The position numbers and the translations under genes were made by a program. Shown here in pieces: positions 12,244 through 22,700 of a DNA stretch of 64,000 bases. The stretch's first letter is position 1. Each line of letters starts with the position of its first letter. The stretch spans positions 528,501 to 592,500 of the forward strand of contig CAJNDS010000724.1 in NCBI GenBank assembly GCA_905221605.1, written 5' to 3'. Below the pieces are notes generated by a model. It had not been told where the DNA came from. It saw only the letters and a program-made list of their open reading frames with translations, and made no database searches. Origin of the DNA: Symbiodinium natans (taxonomy: Eukaryota > Sar > Dinophyceae > Suessiales > Symbiodiniaceae).

Positions 12244-13146
12244 AGACGGTTCGATCACCCACAGGCGTGTTTGTGTTGTCCTCTTCTCGGCATGGCTTTC
12301 CGCGCTCTCTTGTTCCTCGTCCTCGCCCCTGCGGTTGCTGCGGACATGCCGGACGTCCCTGCTTCAGACTGGTGTGCCTGGATCCCCATGAGAGCACTTG
12401 AGTTCGTCAGCGATTGCCAGGGCAACAGAACCGCCACCAGCCAAGTTCCAACTACACATGCTACACAGGGCTGTGCCGATTGGTGCCTGTGGGTGCCGGG
12501 ACCATCATGGAAGAGCATTGAGCTTTGCTACATGTGTGCAGCCATTGCAGCACCCCCCGCGAATGCATCTTCGAATGCATCTGCGAATGCATCGGCAGCT
12601 AATGTCACAGAGGCAGCTCACCGTGCTCAAGCTGAAGCGATCGGGGAGCCCAAGCCGGAGAGTGCACCGACCAGCCTCAGGGGAAAGTCTCTGTTCAGCT
12701 ACCCTAGCTGGTGCAGCACGATCCCATGGGGAAGCTTGCAGTACGTGCCTGATTGCCGCGGCTACCGTGGCTCTGGCAATGCAGTGTACTATGGCCCTTC
12801 CTGCACGAGCTGGTGCCAGTGGGTTCCGAGCCCTTCCTGGCAGTACGTGTCTTCATGTCTTGGTTGTGCTGGACAGCCGCGGCCGTTAGGGGGACCGGCC
12901 GGGCCATACGGAGGAGGGTGTGCCAATTGGTGCCAGTGGGTTCCGATGGGGTCCTGGCAGTACACATCCGGCTGCTCTGGCTGCTTCTGAGCTTGGTTTT
13001 GCGTTTGCCATGCTCCCACTGTAAAGCATTTCTGGGAGTCACGGAGACGTTTTAGGGATGCTTTTGTGCCTCATGCTTCAGTTCGCACATGTTCACGACA
13101 TGCTCATTCAGTACAGGCCGCTGAGGGCATAGTACAGTGCCCCAGC
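12244..13146 (+). repeat. Tandem gene unit, copy 1
   Basis: 903-bp unit containing the gene at 12292 with its 5' and 3' flanks. It is repeated at 13340-14242, offset 1096 bp, with only a few substitutions. A 193-bp non-repeated spacer separates the copies. Confidence 0.95.
12292..12990 (+). CDS. Secreted Trp/Cys-repeat protein, copy 1 (uncharacterised)
   Basis: 232 aa, single exon. The start is ATG 12292, which gives a typical signal peptide (MAFRALLFLVLAPAVAA); the frame is open further upstream but there it lacks any secretion signal. The mature part has five copies of a motif W-C-x-[WT]-[IV]-P-x2-[SA]-[WL]-x-[YFI]-x3-C, mostly followed by x-G-C or a similar end: DWCAWIP, DWCLWVP, SWCSTIP, SWCQWVP and NWCQWVP. 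Between repeats 2 and 3 lies an Ala/Asn stretch with four N-glycosylation sequons (NAS three times, NVT). I do not recognise the family. The regular Cys pairs and Trp suggest small disulfide-bonded extracellular modules, perhaps binding or wall/scale related (inference). No telomere-type intron interrupts it although it lies inside a DVR intron. Confidence 0.85.
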   Translation: MAFRALLFLVLAPAVAADMPDVPASDWCAWIPMRALEFVSDCQGNRTATSQVPTTHATQGCADWCLWVPGPSWKSIELCYMCAAIAAPPANASSNASANASAANVTEAAHRAQAEAIGEPKPESAPTSLRGKSLFSYPSWCSTIPWGSLQYVPDCRGYRGSGNAVYYGPSCTSWCQWVPSPSWQYVSSCLGCAGQPRPLGGPAGPYGGGCANWCQWVPMGSWQYTSGCSGCF

Positions 13147-13339
13147 AATTGCCGTGCTCCGAGGACACAATGTCCCAGCACAGTATGGGCTCTTAGAAGA
13201 TGTTGAACATTCACTGCGAGCCGCTCCAAAATGTTCCCGCCCGCCCACTCGTCTGCGCTGCAACCTAGACCTATGCTTACCAACATTTTGATATTGTTCT
13301 CCACTCTCATTCCTTGATTTCCGCGCTCATGCCAGCTAC

Positions 13340-14242
13340 AGACGGTTCGATCACCCACAGGCGTGTTTGTGTTGTCCTCTTCTCGGCATGGCTTTCCGCG
13401 CTCTCTTGTTCCTCGTCCTCGCCCCTGCGGTTGCTGCGGACACGCCGGACGTCCCTGCTTCAGACTGGTGTGCCTGGATCCCCATGAGAGCACTTGAGTT
13501 CGTCAGCGATTGCCAGGGCAACAGAACCGTCACCAGCCAAGTTCCAACTACACATACTACACAGGGCTGTGCCGATTGGTGCCTGTGGGTGCCGGGACCA
13601 TCATGGAAGAGCATTGAGCTTTGCTACATGTGTGCAGCCATTGCAGCACCCCCCGCGAATGCATCTTCGAATGCATCTGCGAATGCATCGGCAGCTAATG
13701 TCACAGAGGCAGCTCACCATGCTCAAGCTGAAGCGATCGGGGAGCCCAAGCCGGAGAGTGCACCGACCAGCCTCAGGGGAAAGTCTCTGTTCAGCTACCC
13801 TAGCTGGTGCAGCACGATCCCATGGGGAAGCTTGCAGTACGTGCCTGATTGCCGCGGCTACCGTGGCTCTGGCAATGCAGTGTACTATGGCCCTTCCTGC
13901 ACGAGCTGGTGCCAGTGGGTTCCGAGCCCTTCCTGGCAGTACGTGTCTTCATGTCTTGGTTGTGCTGGACAGCCGCGGCCGTTAGGGGGACCGGCCGGGC
14001 CATACGGAGCAGGGTGTGCCAATTGGTGCCAGTGGGTTCCGATGGGGTCCTGGCAGTACACATCCGGCTGCTCTGGCTGCTTCTGAGCTTGGTTTTGCGT
14101 TTGCGATGCTCCCACTGTAAAGCTTTTCTGGGAGTCACGGAGACGTTTTAGGGATGCTTTTGTGCCTCATGCTTCAGTTCGCACATGTTCACGACATGCT
14201 CATTCAGTACAGGCCGGTGAGGGCATAGTACGGTGCCCCAGC
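13340..14242 (+). repeat. Tandem gene unit, copy 2
   Basis: Second copy of the 903-bp unit. Both the leader TTCGATCACCCACAGGCGTG and the trailer after the stop are conserved, so regulatory sequence was duplicated with the gene. The CACAG in the leader could serve as a trans-splicing acceptor (inference). Confidence 0.95.
13388..14086 (+). CDS. Secreted Trp/Cys-repeat protein, copy 2
   Basis: 232 aa, differing from copy 1 at five residues (M/T, A/V, A/T, R/H, G/A; copy 1 first). Comparing the two by eye I found five base changes in the coding region, all replacement changes. All five W-C modules, the signal peptide and the glycosylation stretch are intact, so both copies look functional. Tandem head-to-tail copies with a short spacer are the usual arrangement for well-expressed dinoflagellate genes. 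Confidence 0.85.
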   Translation: MAFRALLFLVLAPAVAADTPDVPASDWCAWIPMRALEFVSDCQGNRTVTSQVPTTHTTQGCADWCLWVPGPSWKSIELCYMCAAIAAPPANASSNASANASAANVTEAAHHAQAEAIGEPKPESAPTSLRGKSLFSYPSWCSTIPWGSLQYVPDCRGYRGSGNAVYYGPSCTSWCQWVPSPSWQYVSSCLGCAGQPRPLGGPAGPYGAGCANWCQWVPMGSWQYTSGCSGCF

Positions 14243-15287
14243 GCAGCATGAGCTCTAATGGACAATGCGACAAGCACCGCCGACGCAGGAGGTGCAACTC
14301 TCCCATGGTGTGAAAAGTGCTGTCAAAGAGCTGCCTCACTTCCCCCCCCCCCCCCACAAGCATCCATAGAGTCCGTCAAGCCTGCGCGAGTTGCTTGCAA
14401 TGCTGTGTCTCATCCTGCAAAGTATACTGTATGGTTTCTGTCAGCACTAAGGGCAATGCAAGGTGATCCTTATTTAACCCTGAGCCCTAAACCCCAAACC
14501 CGAAACCTGTGTAGGTTGCATGCCCATGCAAACTGCAGCGTTTCACTTCAAGCACGCGGCCTCCTGATCGCTGGGATCTTGACAAGGTCCCCTGCGGGTT
14601 CTTCTAGAAGTGGAAAGCTAGGGTTGAGGGTTGAGGGGGTTTAGGGTTTAGGGTTGGGATTTGTAGCTGTCCGCACGGTAGCACTCGTAGACTGGGGCGT
14701 CTGCAGCACGTGCCCTAAACAGTCATTTGCTTGCGGCACCTGGTCGCCCCTTACGACATGTAGGTTTAGGGTTTGGGGTTTAGGGTTCAGGTTAGGGTTT
14801 AGGGTTTGGGGTTTGGGGTTTAGGGTTTAGGTTTAGGGTGTCGGGTTTAGCGTATAGGGTTTAGGGTTTAGGTTTTAGGGGTTAGGGCTTGGGGTCTAAA
14901 TTGTTTAAGGTTCAAGTTTGTTCTTTCAAGAATCTTGACCCTGTTGTAAGTAGCCACAGCACTCCAATACTTGAAGCCCTGAACGGCCCCAAACCTTTCC
15001 AGCATCTCTCCTCAACCCTAACCCCTAAATTCTTAAGCCTTCAGACACCTAAATTCTTAAGCCCCTAAACCCTAAACCCTAAACCCTAAACCCTAAACCC
15101 TAAACCCTAAACCCTAAACCCTAACCCCTAAATTCTTAAGCCCCTCAACCCTAAACTTGCCCTAAACCCTAAACCCCAAACCCCAAACCCTAAACCCTAA
15201 ACCCTAAACCCGAAACCCTAAACCCCGAACCCCGAACCCTAAACCCTTTCCGGCAGTCTTCGGGGGGCGCCCGCCCGAACGCAGGCA
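14243..15287. repeat. Spacer between tandem genes and rpS21e, mostly arrays
   Basis: 14258-14600 is non-repetitive with a poly-C run at 14342; no product is recognised. 14636-14905 is TTTAGGG-rich and 15060-15245 is CCCTAAA-rich. A CGCAG four bases before the S21e ATG (15281-15284 region) could be a trans-splicing acceptor. Confidence 0.6.
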
Positions 15288-18167
15288 ATGCAGAACGAGG
15301 ACCAGAAGATCGCCACTCGAATCGCCATCTAGGGCCTAGGGCCTCCCCAGTAGTACCCTTTGGGGTGTAGGGTGTAGGGTTTAGGGTTTGGGGTTTGGGG
15401 TTTTAGGGTTTAGGGGTTTCTTATTATAGTTGAATAGCAAGAGAAAGGGTGCCCTTATTATTAAGGAGTTAATGGGGAACCTCGCCATCCCAGGTTCGTG
15501 GACAGGTTCGAGGGGGTTTTGGGTTTAGGGTTTCGGGTTTAGGGTTCAGGGTTCAGGGTTCCGGGTTCAGGGTTCGGGGTTTAGGGTTTAGGGTGTTGAG
15601 GTTTGGGTTTTTAGGGTTTGGGGGTTCCGGGTAGGGTTGGGTGTCTAGGGTTGAGAGCCCCTGAACCCTAGACTGCTTGCTAGATGGCTACAGAGGGATT
15701 GCAGAAGGGGCAGCCTTAAACCCTCAAACCTCTGGCCCCGAAAGCCCTACCCAAATTTCCTGGCCTCTGCAATAAACCCTAAACCCTAAACCCTAAACCC
15801 CAAACCCTAAAGCCCCGGACTCGAGACCCTGAGCCCCAAAGCCCGGAGTCCTCGGCTCTGAACACCAAAGCCCTAAACCCTGAACCCTAAACCCTAAACC
15901 CTAAACCCTAAACCTCTCCGCGCCGAAACCCTCCAAACCCTGTAGCCGGAGGGTAAGGCAAGGGCTATCTTTGCCTTTTTTTATTTTTTTTGGGGGGTGG
16001 GGCTAGTCGGAGTGGCACTTGGGACTTAGGATTTAGCGGGAAGTTTCTCCACCAGAAAGAGATCCCCTGAACAGCCCAAAAAGCAGGACAACACACACAT
16101 GAACACGCAGCACGGAATCGCGTGACCCCGCAACCCTGAACCCTAAGCCCTAATTGTTCAATCCGAGGTTGATCTTTACATCCCACGCAAGTGCTCCGCG
16201 ACTTGGCTGTCACTGGCATCAGGGTCCCGAAACCCGAAACCCTAAACTCTAAACTCTATACTCTAAACCCTAAACCATGAACCCTAAACAAGGCCACCAA
16301 CCGCCTCATCGCTGCGAAGGAGCACGGGGCCGTGCAGCTGAATGTGGGCCAGGCCTACCCCAACCCCCTGAACCCTTTGAGGGTTTAGGGTTTAGGGTTT
16401 AGAGTTTGGGGGCCCTGGGCCCCTCTACATGACACTGGAAGCCTTCTTCTCCGAGGTCCCAACATCAGTTAAGTGTAGGAGTGCAGAATCGCCATGTACA
16501 CTGGATTCCTGCAATGTAGTCCCCTTAAGAACTATGCTTGTTGTTTTCATAAAACCCAAGGGAGTGCTTAAACACAGCAAGTCTAGTGTGCTTCCATGGG
16601 GAGCATAAACATACACATGTATATTTCTTCTATTTTGTATATGCACACAGTTATACACCTCTTTGTGATGTGCTGCGCATTAGTCTCCCACTCCCCCGTC
16701 GCCTACCAGCTATCTCCTAAATCTCAACCCGAACCCTGAACCTCGGTCGAAAATATCCCTCAACTGCAAAGCCTGAGGTGGACGAGGAGGGCCGCTACAA
16801 CGGCGAATTCCAGACGTTCGCCTTGGCAGGCCCAAATGAATAAATAGTTTCGTACAGGAGCCTGAACGACTACCCATTTTGCCTCCTGAAAACACCCTAA
16901 ACCTAAACCCTAAGCCCTAAACTTTAAACCCTAAACACTAAACCCCAAACAGAAAGCTCCCGTGACAAGAGGATTCATCCGCCTGCGCGGCGAGAGCGAT
17001 GCATGCTTGAATCGCCTCCTCCACAAGGACCGCCTAATCCCTCAATCCTAAGCCGAGAGTTCCAAAATCCCTGAACCTTACACCCTAAACCCTAAACCCT
17101 AAACCCTAAACCCTAGAATCTAGACCCTAGACCCTGAACTCCTAAACCCCTAAACCCCTACACCCTAAACCCTTGATCCAAGGGATGGGAGTTTGGGGTT
17201 TAGGGTTTAGGGTTTAGCGTTTAGAGGTTAGCGTTTATGGGGGGAGATGCCTACTTGGAGGTTCATGGTTACTTATAACCCCAACAAGAGTTTAGGGTTT
17301 ACGGTTTAGAGTGTAGGGTTTAGGGTTATGAGTCTACTTATAACCCACTTAGGGGACTTAGGGGAGTTCGGGGGCTTATAAGTACAGTTTTAGTTAGGAT
17401 TGTAAGTGCCCTGAACCTCCAAGTACAAGCCCCAGGGCCTTGAGACCCAGGAGTTTGGTTGAGGGTTTTGGGGTGGGGTATTCTTTGGCACCAACTCTTG
17501 CAGTATTAGACCCTGTGTCATTTCCCACCCGGCGCACCCGAAACCCTAAGCTTTAAACCCTAAACCTCCCTAACCCCTAACCTCCTAAACCCTAAACCCT
17601 AAACCCTAAGCCCTACACCCTAAACCCTAAACCCTAAACCCCAAACCCTAAGCCCCAAAAGTACGCTCGACACCGGCCCTGGACCTCCCGGACCCCCGGA
17701 GGCTCTTGTCACCCAAAAAGGCCACCCAGAGACCCAAGAAGATGTCGGGAAGCCTGCATTGTTTAGGGTTAGGGTTTAGGGTTTTGGGCTTTGGGTTTAG
17801 GGTTTAGGGTTTTAGGGTTTAGGGTTTAGGGTTTAGGGTTTAGGGTTTAGGGTTTAGGGCTTGCTGTGATGTAGTGCAGAATCTGTAAAGGTTGGGATGG
17901 TCTCTAAGGGTAGGTTACGACCTGAGCTGTAGGTAAAAAGAGGCCCAGGTAGGCCTAAAGTCACTTTTGCAGTAAGCCGTTTCGGTTTCCGCCGCAGGTT
18001 ACGCTTGGGATGGTCTTACGGGAGCTGCCCAGAAGCCTCCCAAGGGGGTCAGTACGAAAACAGGATTTAGACCCCAAACCCTAAACCCTAAACCCTAAAC
18101 CCTAAACCCTAAACCCTAAACCCAGGGTTAAGTCATCAAGGAAGGCCTGCTCACCTTCTCCAGGTGA
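15288..18167 (+). CDS. RPS21: 40S ribosomal protein S21e, six exons
   Basis: Complete gene of 86 codons plus stop, the normal size for eS21. Exons: 15288-15311 (MQNEDQKI), 16168-16197 (VDLYIPRKCS), 16293-16352 (ATNRLIAAKEHGAVQLNVGQ), 16778-16829 (VDEEGRYNGEFQTFALA), 16972-17031 (GFIRLRGESDACLNRLL), 18133-18167 (IKEGLLTFSR then TGA). The order and the signature residues MQN, VDLYIPRKCSATNR, GESD and LNRL are those of eS21, a small-subunit protein. All five donors are GC and all acceptors AG. Exons 5 and 6 join C|TC to give HKDLIKEGLLTFSR. If the last intron is not removed, the frame ends at TAA about 17044 with RLIPQS. The gene lies wholly inside a DVR intron on the same strand. Introns hold telomere arrays and one family A element. 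Islands at 17661-17755 and 18438-18478 also show open frames of unknown meaning. Confidence 0.95.
17253..17425. mobile_element. Inverted-repeat element, family A copy 3
   Basis: Left end ACTTGGAGGTTCATGGTTAC, right end GTAAGTGCCCTGAACCTCCA followed by AG. Interior includes CTACTTATAACCCACTTAGG and TATAAGTACAGT, shared with copies at 18889 and 31572. It lies in the last intron of the S21e gene. Confidence 0.8.
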
Positions 18168-18539
18168 GAAGAAGGCTTGCTGGTTCCGAGGGCTTCGGGC
18201 TGCGGATAAGGTTGGGTTTAGGGTTTAGGGTTTAGGATTTAGGGTTTAGGGTTTGGGGTTTAAGGTTTAGGGTTTAGGGTTTGCTGCTTAGTAAGGAACT
18301 CCGGCTATGCGTTGCAAGGAAAGTAGTATCCATAGCGTGGTAGCTTCTTGTATCTTCTTTATAACCCTAAACCCTAAACCCTAAACCCTAAACCCTGAAC
18401 CCTGAACCGTGAACCCTGAACCCTGAACCCTGATCCAGTTCAGGCTGTGGCGAGGCGTTTGGAATACATGTCAGAGAAGGGTTCGGGTTTAGAGTTTAGG
18501 GTTGGGGACTCAGGGTTTGCTTTGGGACCCTAAGCCCTA

Positions 18540-18683
18540 AACCCTAAACCCTAAACCCTAAACCCTAAACCCTAAACCCTAAACCCTAAACCCTAAACCC
18601 TAAACCCTAAACCCTAAACCCTAAACCCTAAACCCTAAACCCTAACCCTAAACCCTAAACCCTAAGCCCTAACCCTAAACCCT
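18540..18683. repeat. CCCTAAA array
   Basis: Nearly uninterrupted run of about 20 heptamers between the S21e gene and the next DVR exon. Confidence 0.9.
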
Positions 18684-18888
18684 GGGGTTTGGGGCCCGAA
18701 AACTATAGGGCTTTGATTTGGAATCCTCAACCCGAAGCCCGAAACCCCTAAACTCCCATCCTTAAGCCGACCGAAGACCACCTAGAAACCCGAAGCCCCA
18801 CCCAGTTTCAGGGTTTAGGGTTTAGGGTTTAGGGTTTAGGGTTTAGGGTGTAGGGTTGAAACCCGAAGCCTTTGGGGGCCTAAGGCCT

Positions 18889-19086
18889 GCTTGGAAGTTC
18901 ATGGTACTTACTAACCAATTATAACTGGTTTAGGGTTTAGGGTTTAGGGTTTAGGGTTTAGGGTTTAGGGTTTAGGGTTGTAACTGTACTTATCCGACTT
19001 ATAAGCCCCTTAAGTGCCCGAATATGTTTATAAGTACAGTTATAAGTACAGTATGATTGGTTAGTAAGTACCATGACCCTCCAAGT
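18889..19086. mobile_element. Inverted-repeat element, family A copy 4
   Basis: Left end GCTTGGAAGTTCATGGTACT, right end AGTAAGTACCATGACCCTCC followed by AAG. A TTTAGGG array (18930-18977) sits inside the element, so the array came after, or with, the element. Confidence 0.75.
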
Positions 19087-19275
19087 GGGGCTTGTGCACG
19101 GAGAGGTGCTCCATTTGTGGTACAGAGCGAGTTGCTTTAAGGCCCCCACCCGTGTTTGTGCATCTGAGGTTGTAATGGTTATACGGTGGTAGTAGTGGAG
19201 GCTCCATGGTCATGAGCCGCACACGTAAACGAAACAACTTCAGACAGAACCCCAACCATAAACCAAAGCCCCCTG

Positions 19276-19379
19276 GTTCTTAGTAGGGAATGAGGGATTT
19301 AGGGCCGTACATATACCCTTTAAGGGATTATATATAAATAAATATATATATATATATATATATCCCTACTCAGAACCAG
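19276..19379. mobile_element. Inverted-repeat element, family C copy
   Basis: Left end CTGGTTCTTAGTAGGGAATG, right end CCCTACTCAGAACCAG, with a TA microsatellite interior. Other copies: about 3268-3465, 39044-39125, 50541-50640 and 59793-59900. Confidence 0.7.
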
Positions 19380-19793
19380 CCAGAAAGCCAATCCCCTGGC
19401 AGGGCAGTGCTACCTGACCCCAGCGGGAGTGAGACGCTTGTGACCAGTGGCGCGGAGATGACAAAAATGCTTGAGCTCTTGTGAAGGATCTTGTATAGTA
19501 AAAAAAGTATCTTCATGATGGTAAGCCCGAATTCCGAAACCCTAAACCCTAACCCTGAAACCCGACAGCCTGTTCCCGAACAAGAGCCCAGAAGATTTCC
19601 AGAGTTGCTTACGAGATCATTTGAGTAGCTGAGCATTCTTGCGTCTTAGTTTACCCTAAACACAAACCGCAAGAATCTGCAGTTTAGGGTCCAGGGGTTT
19701 ACCCGGTGAACCCCTAAACCCTAAACCGTAAATCCCTAAACCCTAAACCCCTAAACCCTAAACCCTAAACCCTAAACCCTAAACCCTGCTGAG

Positions 19794-22700
19794 GCAAAGC
19801 CATGTCTTTCAAAGAGCAGGGTGAGCTGCTCTTCAGTCTGACGAAGCGCGGGTGCCTACGTGGGGAAACTTCCCCCCTCCCAAATCGGGTTTAGGGTTTC
19901 GGGTTTAGGGTTTAGGGTTAGGGTTTAGGGTTTAGGGTTCAGGGTTTAGGGTTGAGGCTTGAGGGTTTAGGTTTTTATTTTGATTATGGGGGGGGGGTTT
20001 GTTTTTATTTTGTTAGGGTTATAACGGGCCCTGAGCCCTCAACCCTGTAGTCCCTAAACCCTGAAACACAGATTATGTTGTCTTGGGCTGTTTAGGTTTT
20101 AGGTTTTAGGGTTTAGGGTTTAGGGTTTAGGGTTTAGGTTAAGGGTACCGGGGTTCTCTTCTTTTGGGAGCTACCCACGTGTCTCAGTGCCAAGAGGAAA
20201 TTTATGCAGTTTCTTACGCGTCGAGCGACGAATGAAGCGTTTAGTGTTTATTCCTGAGGCGTACCTATGCCTGGGTTTAGGAGGGCTTTTGGTTAGGGTT
20301 TAGGGTTTAGTGTTTAGGGTTTAGGAATGTACAGGACATACGGTTTGCAGTTGCAGTTTCGGCTTTCAGTAAGCCTGCAGACCTTAAAAGCGTTCAGGGT
20401 TTAGGACTTGCCACCCGGCGCAAACCCTAAACCCTAAACCCTAAACCCTAAACCCCAAACCCTCAACCACGCGTCTGACTCAGGAAGGATCCGAACTTCA
20501 TCTGCGTGCCCTATGGAGTTTTCGACTTTGTACAAGGGGCCGGGTGCCCTTGGTGGGGCGGGGGTGGCGCTTCCGGGGCTTTCGCGTCGGATTTCAGCTT
20601 CTGGGGCTGAGGGCTTAGGAGTTTAGGGTTTAGGGTTGAGGGTTTCGGGCTTAGGGTTCAGGAGGTTAAGGTTAATTAGGGTTAGGAAGTTGGCTCTTCT
20701 TTCTTAGGGCTTAGGGCTTAGGGCTTAGGGTTTAGGGCTTAGGGCTTAGGGTTTAGGGTTTGGGTTTAGGGTTTAGGGTTTAGGGTTTAGGGTTTAGGGT
20801 TTAGGGTTTAGGGTTTAGGGTTTAGGGTTTAGGGTTATGGTTTAGGGTTTTGGGTTTAGGGTTTAGGGTTTAGGGTTTAGGGTTTAGGGTTTAGGGTTTA
20901 GGGTTTAGGGTTTAGGGTTTAGGGTTTAGGGTTTAGGGTTTAGGGATTGGGTTTCTGACTGAGGGTTGGGTACCTGGGGCTTAGGGTTGAGTGACTTAGG
21001 GGCTTTGGGGTGTAGGCCTTAGGGCTCCGGATTTACGGCCTTTTTAGGGTTTAGGGTTTCGGGTTTAGGGTTTAGGGCTTCGGGTTTCGCGTTTAGGGTT
21101 TAGGGTTCTTCGGGTTCAGCGCTCCATTGTTGAGTCGCTTTTTGTCTTGGGGGACTCTTTGCATGCTGCTCGAGGTCACCTGGATGGATCCCTACGTTGT
21201 GTAGGTTCCCGAAACGATCGGTCCATGTGCCATGTTGGGTTACGTAGAGTTATACAGAGGGTTTAGGGTTTAGGGTTTAGGGTCAAGCTACATAGGGCTG
21301 CTGAGGGTTATGTAGGGCTTTACTAATTGTTCACCTATTGACCGAATTCGGGTCCCTGCTTTTGGGGTACCTGTTATACTACGACACCTTTCGTTTTGAA
21401 AGCCCCTTGCGGGTTGAGGGGGGGGGGTTGAGGGACAACTACCAATTGCTTAGGAACCCCGGAAACAAAAAACAATATTCCTTATAAAGGGTAATATGGT
21501 TATTTTTGTTTGTTTTATTCTTTTGGGGTTCTTAATAGATAAGGCGGTTTGCGGTTTTGGGTTTAGGGCTTACGGCTAAGAGATTCGGGATTTCGAGGTT
21601 GAGGCTTCACCTTTGGACCTTTGGAGTTAAGGGTTGCGCTAGACATGGCTGTGAGAAGCACTGAAATCGGCCGCTATAGATTTTGAGGACAAACCCTAAA
21701 CCCTAAACCCTAAATCCTAAACCCTAAACAACGGACGTGAAATCACCCCGCTGGTCCTAAGCTCTTACTTGTAACAACAGGGCGGAACAGCGTGTGCCCT
21801 CAAACTCTTCATCCTAAACCCTAAACCCTAAGCCCTAAGCCCTAAACCCTAAACCCTACAGGCTCTAACACTAGAGCCCCTATGATTGATGAAGAGTTTG
21901 GGCTGTTCAGGTATGGACGGGTTTAGGGTACAGGGTCGAGGCGGCCGAGGGTTACCCTTAACTTGCCCCCAAACCCTAAGCTCTCAACCCCAAACCCCAA
22001 ACCCCAAACCCCAAACCCCAAACCCCAAACCCCAAACCCTAACCCCTAAACGCGTGCCGAACCGCAGATTCTGGACTTCATTGCCGGACTCTTCCCATCC
22101 CAGTCGGCGTCTGAGCTCAGGGAGCTTCCCCGAAATAAGTTTCTGAGGGCTTCAGGTTCTTAAGGCCTAAGAGGTGTTAGAGCATTAGGTTTTTAACATC
22201 AGGGCACTTGAACCGTGAGACGACTCGGCTAGCTTGGGCAGATCTGCGCCTGGGGCTCAGGGTTTGGGCTTGGGGGTATTGGGTTAGGGTTTAGGGTTTG
22301 GGGTTTTTGAGGGTTTAGGGCCTAGGGAGCCAGATGTCCCGGCCCAAACCCTGGGCCCCAAACTTTTGCCCTGAATAGTTTGCTTAAGAAACCCCCAAAA
22401 AAAACAACAAAAAACATATTCTTCCTTGTAATGTGAGTTAACCTGCCCCTTGTACAGGGATGATGATTTTTGGGTGGTTCTTAAGCAAACAGTAGTCAAC
22501 CCTGCCCCAAGGTCGGACCTCGCAGAGTATGGTCGGATCGGTCGCTACTATGCCGAGCAGAGCATGCTCGCCGCTTGGCCAAAAACTATTTCAGGGCTTA
22601 GAGTTTCAGGTTTAGGGTTTAGGGTTGTACTCTACTCCACGTTTAGGGACGGGGGCACGCGGCAGAGTCCTTCCCCCAGTCCCCCAGACATTCGGGGCCT

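Noticed and set aside
12398-12889. Alternative-frame ORFs inside the W-C repeat genes
   Set aside because: They are shadows of the real frame: no signal peptide, no repeat logic, and they overlap the better-supported frame completely.
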